From: Defluviicoccus sp.
GTDB taxonomy: Bacteria; Pseudomonadota; Alphaproteobacteria; MPNO01
DNA length: 53,413 bases
Direction: 5' to 3'
NCBI GenBank assembly: GCA_022823775.1
Contig: JAJEHI010000036.1
Coordinates: 1-53,413 of the forward strand
A program made the position numbers and the translations under genes. This document shows positions 25,722 to 34,025 of this stretch, piece by piece; within the stretch, counting starts at the first letter, position 1; each line of letters opens with the position of its first letter. The notes under the pieces are model-generated. The model searched no databases and was not told the DNA's origin. It was given only the letters and a program-made list of their open reading frames with translations.

Positions 25722-27215
25722 TTGAACGCGCCGAGAAGAAACTCCGCGGCCCGCTACGTCAACGACCTGAGGCGATACGGGTTTAGCCAATCCCAGTTCT
25801 ACAGCCTGCGCGGTACCGTCGTTCCGCTGGGCCTGGCGATCGTCTTTCTGGCGACGGTCAGCCTTCTCGTCGCCGGGTCTCACAGCGCCTTTGGCGAGGA
25901 CTGGCTGATTGTCGCCATCGGGGCGGTGATCGGCGGCTACATGGCGCTGAATATCGGCGCCAATGACGTAGCCAACAACATGGGCCCGGCCGTCGGCGGC
26001 AAGGTTCTGACGGTTACGGCCGCCATTCTGATCGCTGCGGTGTGCGAGGCCGCGGGCGCCATGCTCGCCGGCGGCGATGTCGTCAAAACGATCTCCAAAG
26101 GGATTATCGCGCCGGGCGACGAAGTCGGCGTCGGCGCATTCAGAGACTTGATGCTGAGCGCGCTGTTCGCAGCTGCCCTGTGGATAAACCTGGCGACCGT
26201 GCTGAATGTCCCGGTTTCGACGACGCACTCGATTGTCGGGGGTGTGCTCGGCGCCGGTGTCGCTGCCGCGGGTCCCGGGTTGGTCAACTGGATAACGATG
26301 GCGAACATTGCCGCCAGCTGGGTGATTTCGCCTGTCGTCGGTGCGGTCATAGCTGCCGCATTTCTATACTTCATCAAAGTCCGTGTGCTGAACGTGGAGA
26401 ACCGGCTGGAAGCCGCCAACAAATGGGTGCCCCTCCTGATCGCGACGATGGCCGCGGCGTTCGCCGCCTACATGGCGATGAAGGGGCTGAAGAAAGTCTG
26501 GACGCCCTCCGGCGTCGAAATCATCCTGTTTTCCGGCGGCTCGTTCCTGGTCGCGTACGTGTTGTCGCGTCCCTTTATCGCCAAGCGCGTCGACCGTCTG
26601 GAAAACCGCAAGAAGGACATTTACAGCCTGTTCGATGTGCCTCTGATCGGGGGCGTCGCGCTGCTGTCTTTTGCCCATGGCGCCAACGACGTTGCCAACG
26701 CCGTCGGCCCATTGGCCGCCCTCGTTTCGACGGTCGGCGAGCAAGGGGAAATTGCGGGCAAGGTAACGATACCGCTCTGGGTCATGGCAGTGGGGGCATT
26801 CGGAATTGCCCTTGGCCTGGGCCTTTTCGGGCCGAGGCTGATCACCGTTGTCGGAGAGAAGATAACGCGCCTGAATTCGCCCAGAGCCTATTGCGTCGCG
26901 CTGTCCGCAGCTATCACCGTCCTGATCGCGACGACATTGGGCCTTCCCGTAAGTTCGACCCATATCGCCCTTGGCGCGATCTTCGGCGTCGGATTCCTGC
27001 GTGAAGTTCTCGAGAACCCGAACAGGCGAAAACTGCGGCCGGGGCACAAGCTGAATGCGACATCCAACGATGCCTTCAACAGCAGGGGCTTTCGTTCCGT
27101 CCGCCGGCTGGTGCGGCGCCGGTACGTTTTCTCGATTGCCGCTGCCTGGGTGATTACGGTACCCGCTTCGGCGGCGCTCGCGGCTACGATCTACGGGCTG
27201 TTGCAGATTCTCTGA
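25722..27215 (+). CDS. pit: PiT family inorganic phosphate transporter
   Basis: A 497-residue inner-membrane symporter. The PiT signature GANDVAN occurs twice, at about 79-85 (GANDVANNMGPAVGG) and 319-325 (GANDVANAVGPLAAL), and each half also has the VSTTHSIVGG / VSSTHIALGA element near the substrate site. About ten TM helices are apparent with a cytosolic loop between halves. Translation begins at TTG 25722 after AAGGA. It imports metal-phosphate with protons or sodium. The 3' end overlaps the Nudix gene by 32 bp. Codon use is less GC-biased than neighbouring genes. Confidence 0.9.
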   Translation: MNAPRRNSAARYVNDLRRYGFSQSQFYSLRGTVVPLGLAIVFLATVSLLVAGSHSAFGEDWLIVAIGAVIGGYMALNIGANDVANNMGPAVGGKVLTVTAAILIAAVCEAAGAMLAGGDVVKTISKGIIAPGDEVGVGAFRDLMLSALFAAALWINLATVLNVPVSTTHSIVGGVLGAGVAAAGPGLVNWITMANIAASWVISPVVGAVIAAAFLYFIKVRVLNVENRLEAANKWVPLLIATMAAAFAAYMAMKGLKKVWTPSGVEIILFSGGSFLVAYVLSRPFIAKRVDRLENRKKDIYSLFDVPLIGGVALLSFAHGANDVANAVGPLAALVSTVGEQGEIAGKVTIPLWVMAVGAFGIALGLGLFGPRLITVVGEKITRLNSPRAYCVALSAAITVLIATTLGLPVSSTHIALGAIFGVGFLREVLENPNRRKLRPGHKLNATSNDAFNSRGFRSVRRLVRRRYVFSIAAAWVITVPASAALAATIYGLLQIL

Positions 27216-27621
27216 TCCAAGGCTTCAGCCGTTCGAATTGATCGATGAGAAACAGATAGTCCTCGCTGTAGGCTACGCGGGCCGAATGTTCGATCAGCGC
27301 CCAATGGCGCTGTCGCTTTTCCATTTCCGGCCACTCGTCGGTTTGCTCGGTTACGAGGAACGGATAATAAGTCACGGGAACGCGAACCTTTTCGCGTTCG
27401 ACCTGTTTCGTGATTGTGACGGTGAAGGGATAGTCCTCAAGCACGATCCCTCGTACCCCCGCTTCCTCATATCCCTCGCGGCAACATGTTTCTACGTGGG
27501 TTTCGTCCGATTTCTGTCTGCCTTTCGGCAATATCCACCGTCCCCGGGTTTGCGATGTGACGAATAGCAGGGCGACCGCTTCGCCCCGCATATCGAAGGG
27601 GATGATGCCAATTCTGTGCAT
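27184..27621 (-). CDS. Nudix hydrolase
   Basis: A 145-residue Nudix-fold pyrophosphatase. The box GRQKSDETHVETCCREGYEEAGV fits GX5EX7REUXEEXGU apart from Gly at the first hydrophobic position. WILPKG precedes it, and the late segment WALIEHSARVAYSEDY is typical of the DIPP-like (diphosphoinositol polyphosphate/dinucleoside polyphosphate) branch. Start choice is uncertain: ATG 27621 is used, but GTG 27678 in frame would add MSKPVKLTRRGVLKSAEAG. The gene converges on, and overlaps by 32 bp, the phosphate permease, an arrangement that makes a polyphosphate-type substrate plausible but unproven. Confidence 0.82.
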   Translation of the reverse strand: MHRIGIIPFDMRGEAVALLFVTSQTRGRWILPKGRQKSDETHVETCCREGYEEAGVRGIVLEDYPFTVTITKQVEREKVRVPVTYYPFLVTEQTDEWPEMEKRQRHWALIEHSARVAYSEDYLFLIDQFERLKPWIRESATARRS

Positions 27622-27878
27622 GCCCGCCTCTGCGGATTTCAGTACGCCGCGTCGTGTCAGCTTAACCGGTTTCGACACACGCGCTACCGAGAGGGCAACC
27701 GGCCGGTTGTCGGGTCGCACATTCGAAAAACCGTCGTACCCCGCACCGTCATCCCATGATAGAAGACCGTGCTCTTCGTTCCAGCCCTGCTGGACCGGAC
27801 TTGTCCTCGATGTCGGATCGTCGGCTACTTTGCCGCGGCCCGGTCGCGCAGGCATCGACACGGACCCGCTGCGCGCGG

Positions 27879-28757
27879 TCATTCTCCCCGGTAACGGAAC
27901 GCGAAGGCCTCGCCCTCGGGCACGATGCGCCCGGCGCTCGGGTTGGGGAAATGCGACGGCAGGACGGTGACGTTCGTATCGGCGTAGCGGTCGAGAAAGG
28001 CCTTCCGTGTCTCTCGCGCGGCCGCCCGGTCGGCGCAGGCGATCGTGCTCCAGTCCGGGATGTGGCACTGGATCATGTGGTGCATCAGATCGCCGCAGAT
28101 CAGCGCCTCCTCGCCGCCCGACGCGATGCGAAGGCCGACCTGGCCCGGGGTGTGGCCGGGAAGCGGCGCGAGCGTTATGCCGTCCTCGATCTGGTGGTCC
28201 ATCTCCACCAGCAGCTCGCGCTTCGCCTCGAGGATGGGGATCACGCTGTCGGCGACATAGTCGCCGGTCCGGGTCATCAGCCCCCGTTCCGACTGGGACA
28301 GCCAGTATTCGAGCTCGGTGCGAGCGAAGATGTATCTGGCGTTGGGGAAGGTCGGCACCCAGCGGCCGTCCTCCAGCCTGGTGTTCCAGCCGACATGATC
28401 GACATGCAGATGGGTGCAAAGGACGAAATCGATGTCTTCCGGTCGGGTGCCGGTCGCGAGGAAGCGGTCCATCCAGGGGAACTCGGCGTCGTCGAAGAAC
28501 TCCCGGTTGCGCGGCTTGCTATTGCCGACGCAGCTGTCGACCAGGATGGTGTGGCGGGGCGTCCTGATCAGGAAGGCCTGGATCGCGATCACGACCAGCC
28601 CGCTGTCGGGCCGGTAATGGCGCGGCACCATCCATCCCGCGTGCGGCGCGACCGCGGCCTCGTCCCAGTCGGGAAAAAACGCTTTGGCTTCCAGCAGGGG
28701 CATTTCCATCTCGACGATCCGGGTGAGGCTTACGTCGCCGAAGGTGAAGTCGTACAT
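27879..28757 (-). CDS. MBL-fold metallo-hydrolase
   Basis: A 292-residue metallo-beta-lactamase-fold enzyme. THLHVDHVGW is the HxHxDH dinuclear zinc motif; PLPGHTPGQVGL holds the next His ligand, ICGDLMHHMIQ the bridging Asp, and LPSHFPNP the last His. The pattern and length match the N-acyl homoserine lactonase/glyoxalase II-like group, so a lactone or ester substrate is likely. It starts 12 bp after the Rieske oxygenase stop on the same strand and is probably in its operon, perhaps hydrolysing a product of that enzyme. Confidence 0.88.
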   Translation of the reverse strand: MYDFTFGDVSLTRIVEMEMPLLEAKAFFPDWDEAAVAPHAGWMVPRHYRPDSGLVVIAIQAFLIRTPRHTILVDSCVGNSKPRNREFFDDAEFPWMDRFLATGTRPEDIDFVLCTHLHVDHVGWNTRLEDGRWVPTFPNARYIFARTELEYWLSQSERGLMTRTGDYVADSVIPILEAKRELLVEMDHQIEDGITLAPLPGHTPGQVGLRIASGGEEALICGDLMHHMIQCHIPDWSTIACADRAAARETRKAFLDRYADTNVTVLPSHFPNPSAGRIVPEGEAFAFRYRGE

Positions 28758-28769
28758 GGCCGGCCTCCC

Positions 28770-29783
28770 TTACCGTTCGCACCGCATCTCCGCGATGCGC
28801 TTGTGGACCGCGATCAGGAACTTGTCCGCCTGGCCCGGCACGTCGATCGGGTCGCCGAACGCGATCTTGTTGCGCTGCTGAGCCTCGACCATCGGGATGT
28901 CTTCGGTCCGGATCGTGGTCTCCTGCTCGCGCCGCATGTCCTCGTCGTTGGGATACCCGCCGTCCAGCGCGAAGTCGCGGGTAAAGGCGAAGAAATAGTG
29001 GCTCGACGTCTCGGTCTCCGGCGTCATGATGTGGTCGTGGTTGATGAGGATCCGGTTCTCCCGGTTCTCCATCGCCAGCTCGATGTTGATCGTGTTCGTC
29101 GGCCGCCAGTTCTGCGAGGTGGTCCGCGTGACCGGTTCGGTGAAACCGCCCCAGGCAGCTGCCATCGGCCCCAGCGCGACGTTCTTCAGCACCCGCCGGC
29201 TGTGAACCGAGCCGGGGTTCGTCCAGGTCTCCATTTCCTGGCGGACGGTGTCGGTCTCCCCCCGCTGACCGGCGCGGGAGCCGAAGCTGCCGGCATGGAG
29301 GAAATCGGCGTGGCTGACGTCCAGCAGGTTGTCGGCCATGAGCTGGTCGTTGGCGTTGGCGTGGAACCGGCTGAGAATCGACGAGCGGTCGTCGGCCACC
29401 AGCCATGGCATCTCCGGAATCTCCGCCGGATCGGCCCGGGACGGATCGCCAAGCCAGGCCCAGACGAACCCCTCCCGCGCCGCGACCGGGTAGCTCTCGA
29501 TCCGCGCGTTGCGCGACACCGTTTCCTGGTGCGGGACGTGGACGCAGCGCCCGTCGGCTGCCATGACCCAGCCGTGATAGCCGCACATGATCTCGTCGCC
29601 GATCACCCGGCCCATCGACAGCGGCGCCTGGCGGTGCGGACAGCGGTCCTCCAGCGCCACCAAAGTGCCCGACTTCGCGGTCTGGAACAGGACGATCGGC
29701 CGGTTGCAAATCACCCGTCCGATCGGCCGGCTCGATATTTCGGAAGCAAGAGCGACGCAGTACCAGACGTTTTCCAAGAACAT
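28770..29783 (-). CDS. Rieske oxygenase alpha subunit (vanillate O-demethylase-like)
   Basis: A 337-residue aromatic ring-hydroxylating or O-demethylating oxygenase. The Rieske [2Fe-2S] ligands are Cys48-x-His50 and Cys67-xx-His70 (CPHRQAPLSMG ... CGYHGW). Mononuclear iron ligands His158 and His163 lie in NLLDVSHADFLH. Size and motif spacing fit VanA-like single-component oxygenases that need a separate reductase, which is not in the window. ATG 29783 has GGAGACAGGG upstream. Co-transcribed with the MBL gene and divergent from a LigF-like GST, suggesting processing of methoxylated or ether-linked aromatics. Confidence 0.9.
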   Translation of the reverse strand: MFLENVWYCVALASEISSRPIGRVICNRPIVLFQTAKSGTLVALEDRCPHRQAPLSMGRVIGDEIMCGYHGWVMAADGRCVHVPHQETVSRNARIESYPVAAREGFVWAWLGDPSRADPAEIPEMPWLVADDRSSILSRFHANANDQLMADNLLDVSHADFLHAGSFGSRAGQRGETDTVRQEMETWTNPGSVHSRRVLKNVALGPMAAAWGGFTEPVTRTTSQNWRPTNTINIELAMENRENRILINHDHIMTPETETSSHYFFAFTRDFALDGGYPNDEDMRREQETTIRTEDIPMVEAQQRNKIAFGDPIDVPGQADKFLIAVHKRIAEMRCER

Positions 29784-29858
29784 GCCGCGACCCTGTCTCC
29801 GGGCTCCGCCCGGCAATCGTTGTCGTGATAGTTTAGCCGCCGGGAGCGGGGAGGGGCC
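29784..29858. promoter_or_regulatory. Divergent promoter region between Rieske oxygenase and LigF-like GST
   Basis: A 75-bp spacer. GATAGTTTA (29828-29836) is a plausible -10 region for the plus-strand GST gene, about 20-30 nt before its ATG. No regulator-binding palindrome is evident. Confidence 0.35.
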
Positions 29859-30662
29859 ATGCTGACGCTGTACCACCAGGGAAGCTCGGTTTGCGCGGCC
29901 AAGGTGCGGATCGTGCTCCATGAGAAGCGGGCGGAGTGGACGGGCGAGATCGTGGACGTGCTGAGGGGCGAGCAGTTTCAGGACTGGTATCTGGCGCTCA
30001 ACCCCAACGCGGTCGTGCCCACCTTGGTCGACGACGGCCGGCCGATCGTCGAATCGACGGTGATCTGCGAGTATCTCGACGACATCCTGCCCGCCCCGCC
30101 GCTCAGATCCGCCGACGCCTACGACCTGGCCGCGATGCGTATCTGGACCAAGCGGATCGACGAGCGGCTGCACCCGATGACCAGCGTGCTGACCTATTCG
30201 GCCTCGCACCGGCACACCATCCTCGACAACAACACGCCGGAGCAGGTCGAGGCGATCATCGAGGAGACCCGCGACCCGGTGAAGCGCCAGCGCAAGCGCG
30301 AATGGATCGAGCTCGGGATCGAAGCGCCCAGCGCGCGCGCCGCCGTCGCGGAGTTCGAGAAGACGCTGGCCGACATGGAAGCAGCTCTCTCGCGCACCCC
30401 GTGGCTCGCCGGCGACGCCTATTCTCTCGCCGATGTCGGCATGACGCCCTACGTCAACCGGTTGTCGATGATGGGTATGGAAGGCTTCTGGAACGGCCGG
30501 CCCAACGTCGAGGGCTGGTTCGCGCGGGTGCGCGACCGCGCGAGCTTCCTGCCCGCACTGATCGACGCGGTTCCCGACGATCTGACCGCTTCGCTCGCCA
30601 CCTACGGCGCCCGGAGCTGGCCCAGGGTCGAGGAGATGCTGGAGACCCTTCGCGCGGACTGA
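29859..30662 (+). CDS. Glutathione S-transferase, LigF-like
   Basis: A 267-residue GST. The N-terminal domain reads LYHQGSSVCAAKVRIVLHEK, NPNAVVPTLV with the cis-proline, and IVESTVICEYLDD, which closely parallels the VESTVICEYLED motif of the lignin beta-etherase LigF. The C-terminal domain contains RIWTKRIDERLHP and SLADVGMTPYVNRL. LigF-type enzymes cleave beta-aryl ether bonds using glutathione. Actual ether cleavage is inferred only from this motif and the neighbouring Rieske gene. GGGGAGGGG stands before the ATG. Confidence 0.87.
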   Translation: MLTLYHQGSSVCAAKVRIVLHEKRAEWTGEIVDVLRGEQFQDWYLALNPNAVVPTLVDDGRPIVESTVICEYLDDILPAPPLRSADAYDLAAMRIWTKRIDERLHPMTSVLTYSASHRHTILDNNTPEQVEAIIEETRDPVKRQRKREWIELGIEAPSARAAVAEFEKTLADMEAALSRTPWLAGDAYSLADVGMTPYVNRLSMMGMEGFWNGRPNVEGWFARVRDRASFLPALIDAVPDDLTASLATYGARSWPRVEEMLETLRAD

Positions 30663-30673
30663 ACGGCCCCGCC

Positions 30674-31783
30674 CTATGGCGAGCCGCGAAAGGCGTCGAT
30701 TCCGAGTTCGGCGCGCAGATCCGCGGTCCCGGCTTCCTTGGCGGGCTCCAGCGGAATCCCCGTCGCGTCGGCGACACGATCCAGCGCCGAATAATTGGCT
30801 ATGACCGCGGCCGCGTCGACGAGCGCGGCGTCGCCCAGGGCATTCCGCAGGCGTTTCCGGACATCGGTCAGCGGCGTCCCGTCGTCGGCCAGCGTCGCCT
30901 CGGCGAAAGCCTTCAGCAGGCTGCCATGCGGGATGCCGCCGTCTCCCGCTTCCTCGTCGACGATGGCGTTGAGATCGACCGCGTCTCCCGTTGCTCTGGC
31001 GCTCGCACGGAGCATCTCGGCATGGGTGACGGTTCAGTAGAAGCACCCGTTAACGGCGGAAACGCGTCCCGCGATCAGCTCCATCTGGGCGCGGTCGATG
31101 GCCCGGTGCCGGCCCGCGACATCCGCGATCAGCCGCCCCGGGAGATATTGCGCGTCGACCATGTCGAACAGCCCCGACGCCTCGCGGGGAACCAGGCTGA
31201 GCGCGCGCCGGACGAACGTGGGGTCCGGCGAGACATAGACGTTGTCGAGGCACGCTTCCGCCGCCGTCCGGTCTTCCGGCGCCAGCATGGGTACCCAGGC
31301 CGTTCCGGACTTCGCGCCCGCCGGCCGCGCCCTCGAAGGTTCGCCCGGTTCGGGTTCGGGCAAGGGGTGCGGGGCGACACCGATCGCGCGGCAGAACATG
31401 TCGACCGCGATCGTCGTCGCCGTTACGCCGACGGTCTCGACGAACTCGGCATCGCCGATACCGCTTTGCCGCGCGCGTTCGAACCAGGCGTGGGTCAGAC
31501 GGCCGGGGTCCGTGGCGACCCGGTGAACGACCTCCACGAGGTTTTCGGGCAGATCGGTCGCCGCCCGGTGGGATCCCTCCACGGCATACGGGGACAGCGC
31601 GGCCTTGCATTCCGCGCAATAAGCGCAGTCCCGGGCCGCTCTCGTCTCGGCGGCGATCGCGAGGCGGCGCTCCGCCCGGAACCATGTGCCGGCCCGCGCA
31701 AGCCTCAGCCATGCGCGCTCGTGGGCGGCGGCCAGATCCTCGCGGACGACGACGTCCGCGGCGTCGTAGGAGAGCAGGCCCAT
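30674..31783 (-). CDS. Two-domain AhpD-like selenoprotein with in-frame TGA (CxxU)
   Basis: Reading through one TGA at 31034-31036 (codon 250) gives 369 residues with two AhpD/CMD-like helical domains. Domain 1 has Cys53-AY-Cys56-AE-Cys59 but Lys60 where His is expected, and no Glu twelve residues earlier. Domain 2 has Glu235, Cys247-FY-[TGA250] and His254; the spacing equals Glu118, Cys130, Cys133 and His137 of mycobacterial AhpD, so TGA stands for the second catalytic cysteine. The frame stays open for 119 codons after it and is rich in helical sequence. ATG 31783 was chosen; earlier in-frame starts run into the divergent TauD gene. Predicted role: selenol-based peroxide or disulphide reduction. 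A nonsense mutation in a pseudogene is the alternative. Confidence 0.8.
30992..31014 (-). promoter_or_regulatory. Candidate bacterial SECIS element
   Basis: Beginning 20 nt after the TGA, the message can fold as GCUC-CGUGC-GAGC (closing U.G pair below), a 5-nt loop with G at position 2, starting 24 nt past the TGA. An alternative uses UGCUC with GAGCA and a 13-nt loop starting CG. Both place a G in the first two loop positions, within the distance range known for SelB-dependent hairpins. The stem is short and was found by eye only. Confidence 0.5.
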
Positions 31784-31865
31784 ACAGGCGATCCCGATCG
31801 GACGGCTCCCAGAATACCCTGTATCCGCCGTGCAGCGGAGCGCTATCGGCACTACTATCGCCGCC
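31784..31865. promoter_or_regulatory. Divergent promoter region between selenoprotein and TauD-like gene
   Basis: An 82-bp spacer that should hold both promoters. GCTATCGGCACTACTATCG (31842-31860) contains two ACTATC/CTATCG-like elements close to the TauD start. No Shine-Dalgarno is evident before ATG 31866, and only a weak CGGGAT lies before ATG 31783. Confidence 0.3.
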
Positions 31866-32723
31866 ATGACTGTCGAGATCGTTCCGCTGTCGCCCGACAT
31901 GGGCGCCGAAATCCGGGGCGTGGACCTTTCGCGCCCGCTCGATTCCGCGGTCGCATCCGTCCTGCGCACGGCCTGGCTGGATTACGTGGTGCTGGTCTTT
32001 CGCGGCCAGACGCTCGACGACGAAGCGCTCAGGCGGAGCGCCGACTGGCTGGGCGAACCGTCGGATATCTCGATGCCGGTCGACCGGCGCGGAGACGACG
32101 ATGCCTCGATCGCGTTGATCTCGAACATCCGCGATGAGACCGGGAATCCCATCGGGGCGCTCGGCGACGGCGACATGTGGTTCCACCACGACAACAGCTT
32201 CACCGCGGCGCCCGACAAGGCGACGTGGCTCTACGCCGTCGAGCTGCCCGGAAGCGGCGGGAACACCCTGTTCGGCAACTGCTACCGCGCCTACGAGGCG
32301 CTGCCCGAGCGGCTGCGCCGGTCGCTGGCCGGAAGAAAGGTTCTTCAGGTCTACGACTACACGCTCAAGGAGCGGCCCGACATCGCGGACCTCGACGGGG
32401 TCCCGCATTTCTGGCAGCCGGCGGTGATCGTCCATCCGGCGACGCGGAAGAAGGCGCTCTATGTCGACCGGCTGATGACCGCGGCTGTCGAAGGCTACGG
32501 GCGGGCGGAGAGCGAAGCGCTGATCGAGGAGGTCTGCGCCCATGTCGAGCGGGTCGACTACGAGCATGTCTGGCGGGCGGGCGACTATGTGATCTGGGAC
32601 AACCGCTGCTCGGTGCATGCGCGCACCGATTTTCCCGCCGACCGGCGCCGCCTGCTGAAACGCGGCAAGGTCGGGGGCGAGCCGCTGCTGGCGGACGTTC
32701 CGCCGTCGCGGGACGCTCACTGA
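31866..32723 (+). CDS. TauD/TfdA family 2-oxoglutarate dioxygenase
   Basis: A 285-residue Fe(II)/2OG dioxygenase. VEIVPLSPDMGAEIRGVDLSRPL is the family N-terminus. The iron triad is His107-x-Asp109 (WFHHDNSF) and His251 (SVHARTDF), with the 2OG-binding arginines in DRRRLLKRGK. Family members oxidise taurine, sulphonates, phenoxyacetates or carnitine-like compounds; this one cannot be placed more precisely. ATG 31866 (Met13 of the longer open frame) matches the family start. Its stop overlaps the convergent LLM gene by 7 bp. Confidence 0.9.
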   Translation: MTVEIVPLSPDMGAEIRGVDLSRPLDSAVASVLRTAWLDYVVLVFRGQTLDDEALRRSADWLGEPSDISMPVDRRGDDDASIALISNIRDETGNPIGALGDGDMWFHHDNSFTAAPDKATWLYAVELPGSGGNTLFGNCYRAYEALPERLRRSLAGRKVLQVYDYTLKERPDIADLDGVPHFWQPAVIVHPATRKKALYVDRLMTAAVEGYGRAESEALIEEVCAHVERVDYEHVWRAGDYVIWDNRCSVHARTDFPADRRRLLKRGKVGGEPLLADVPPSRDAH

Positions 32724-33724
32724 TCGGCGCGGATCGCCGGCAGGACGCGCTCCCCGAAGAGCTCCACCGTCCCCGCCGGGTCCGACGCGACGCTGACGGT
32801 GAACATGACACGCTTCAGCCCCGCCGCCCTGGCGGCGCGCAGTTGATCGAGGCATTGCTCCGGGGTGCCGTAAATCGCGAAGCGTCCCGCCAGGTAATCG
32901 AACAGCCCGAGCTCGTCGACCAGCCGCGCATCGGCCTCTCCCGGCCGGGTGCTGTAGCGCCTGCGCAGCTCCCGGACCGGCTCGTGGTATTCCGCCGGCA
33001 CTCCGCGCTCCGCGAGATCGTCGCCCGAGAGAATGTAGCCGCCCGCCATGAAGGCCAGGATCGCGCCCGCCCGCCGCCTCGCGGCGTCGCCGTCCCGGTT
33101 GCAGTCGAGGCTGGCGATCTGCCACGTCTCGACCGCGCCCGCGCCGCGTCCGCTATCCCGCGCGCCTTCGGCGACCAGGGCTTCGGAGTAGCGGAGATTG
33201 TCCGGGGCTATGCCGAAATTGACGAAGGCGCCGTCGGCGATCCTGCCCGCCAGTCCGAGGGTCCTCCGGCCTGAAGCGGCCAGGAAGACGCGTACGCCGC
33301 CGCGCGCCCAGGGAATATGGGCTTCCGCGCCGCCGAGCGATGCCGGCTCTCCGGACGTCAGCGTCTTTACGAAGCGTATCCCGTCGTCGAGCCCGGCCAG
33401 ATCGGAGCTGGGCAATCCCAGATTCCGCGTACCGCTGTGTCCCGCGCCCAGCCCCAGCACGACGCGGTCCGGGGCAAGCAGCTCCAGCGACGAGACGGCG
33501 GCGGCCGAAACCGCCGGATGGCGCGACGACAGGTTGGTGACGCAGAGAGCTATCCGCGCCTTCCGCACGTCGCGGGCGACGATCGTGGCGGCGACCCACG
33601 GGTCCATCGCGTTGCCCGGCGTATCGGCGATGCCGATCGCGTCATAGCCCCAACGGTCGGCGGCTTCCGCCATCCGCCCGGTCAGCTCGGGCGTGTAGGG
33701 CCAGAAGAAGAATCCGATCTCCAT
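32717..33724 (-). CDS. LLM class flavin-dependent oxidoreductase
   Basis: A 335-residue luciferase-like monooxygenase fold protein (TIM barrel). Landmarks include RMAEAADRWGYDAIGIADTPGN, LAPDRVVLGLGAGHSGTRNLG, VRVFLAASGRRTLGLAGRIADGAFVNFG and the C-terminal FAIYGTPEQCLDQLRAARAAGLKRVMF. The pattern is close to F420- or FMN-dependent reductases of the Mer/NrdH-like LLM group; cofactor choice is not decided by sequence alone. ATG 33724 has GAGGACC upstream. It is monocistronic and convergent with the TauD gene. Confidence 0.87.
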   Translation of the reverse strand: MEIGFFFWPYTPELTGRMAEAADRWGYDAIGIADTPGNAMDPWVAATIVARDVRKARIALCVTNLSSRHPAVSAAAVSSLELLAPDRVVLGLGAGHSGTRNLGLPSSDLAGLDDGIRFVKTLTSGEPASLGGAEAHIPWARGGVRVFLAASGRRTLGLAGRIADGAFVNFGIAPDNLRYSEALVAEGARDSGRGAGAVETWQIASLDCNRDGDAARRRAGAILAFMAGGYILSGDDLAERGVPAEYHEPVRELRRRYSTRPGEADARLVDELGLFDYLAGRFAIYGTPEQCLDQLRAARAAGLKRVMFTVSVASDPAGTVELFGERVLPAIRADQ

Positions 33725-34025
33725 CTTCGGGGTCCTCGATCGGTGGAGGGTCCGGAAAGCCCGCCCGGCCCGAAGCTTGTCGTCGCTCCTCGGTTCGCGC
33801 GGGCCCTGGACCCATCCTACCATTCCACGGGTTCCGGCCGCGCGGCGCACCCGAATTGCCCTTGGCTTTTGACGCCAAAGACTGCACGATCCAAGAGCAA
33901 GTGACCGGATGCGAGCGGCAAATTCAGGCCAAGTAACGGATCGTCGACAGGGGTATCCAGGCTTAACGATTACATGATGCCCGGGAACGTGTTTTCGAAG
34001 TGGGCCGGTTAAGGACAAGAAGACG
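33725..34025. other. Intergenic region upstream of LLM and STAS genes
   Basis: A 301-bp divergent spacer without a supported gene. It contains a short hairpin CTTGGC / GCCAAG (about 33861-33879). GGAAC (33984-33988) followed 17 nt later by CGGTT resembles the EcfG-type extracytoplasmic sigma promoter (GGAAC-N16/17-CGTT), 16 nt before the STAS start codon. Confidence 0.4.

Noticed and set aside
30674..31969. Two separate genes (one ending at 31034, one starting at ATG 31015) or a simple pseudogene
   Set aside because: The downstream piece has no ribosome site at 31015 and would begin inside the AhpD active-site helix. The TGA falls precisely on the second catalytic cysteine and no other lesion is present, so selenocysteine is the better reading; the pseudogene option is kept only as an alternative.
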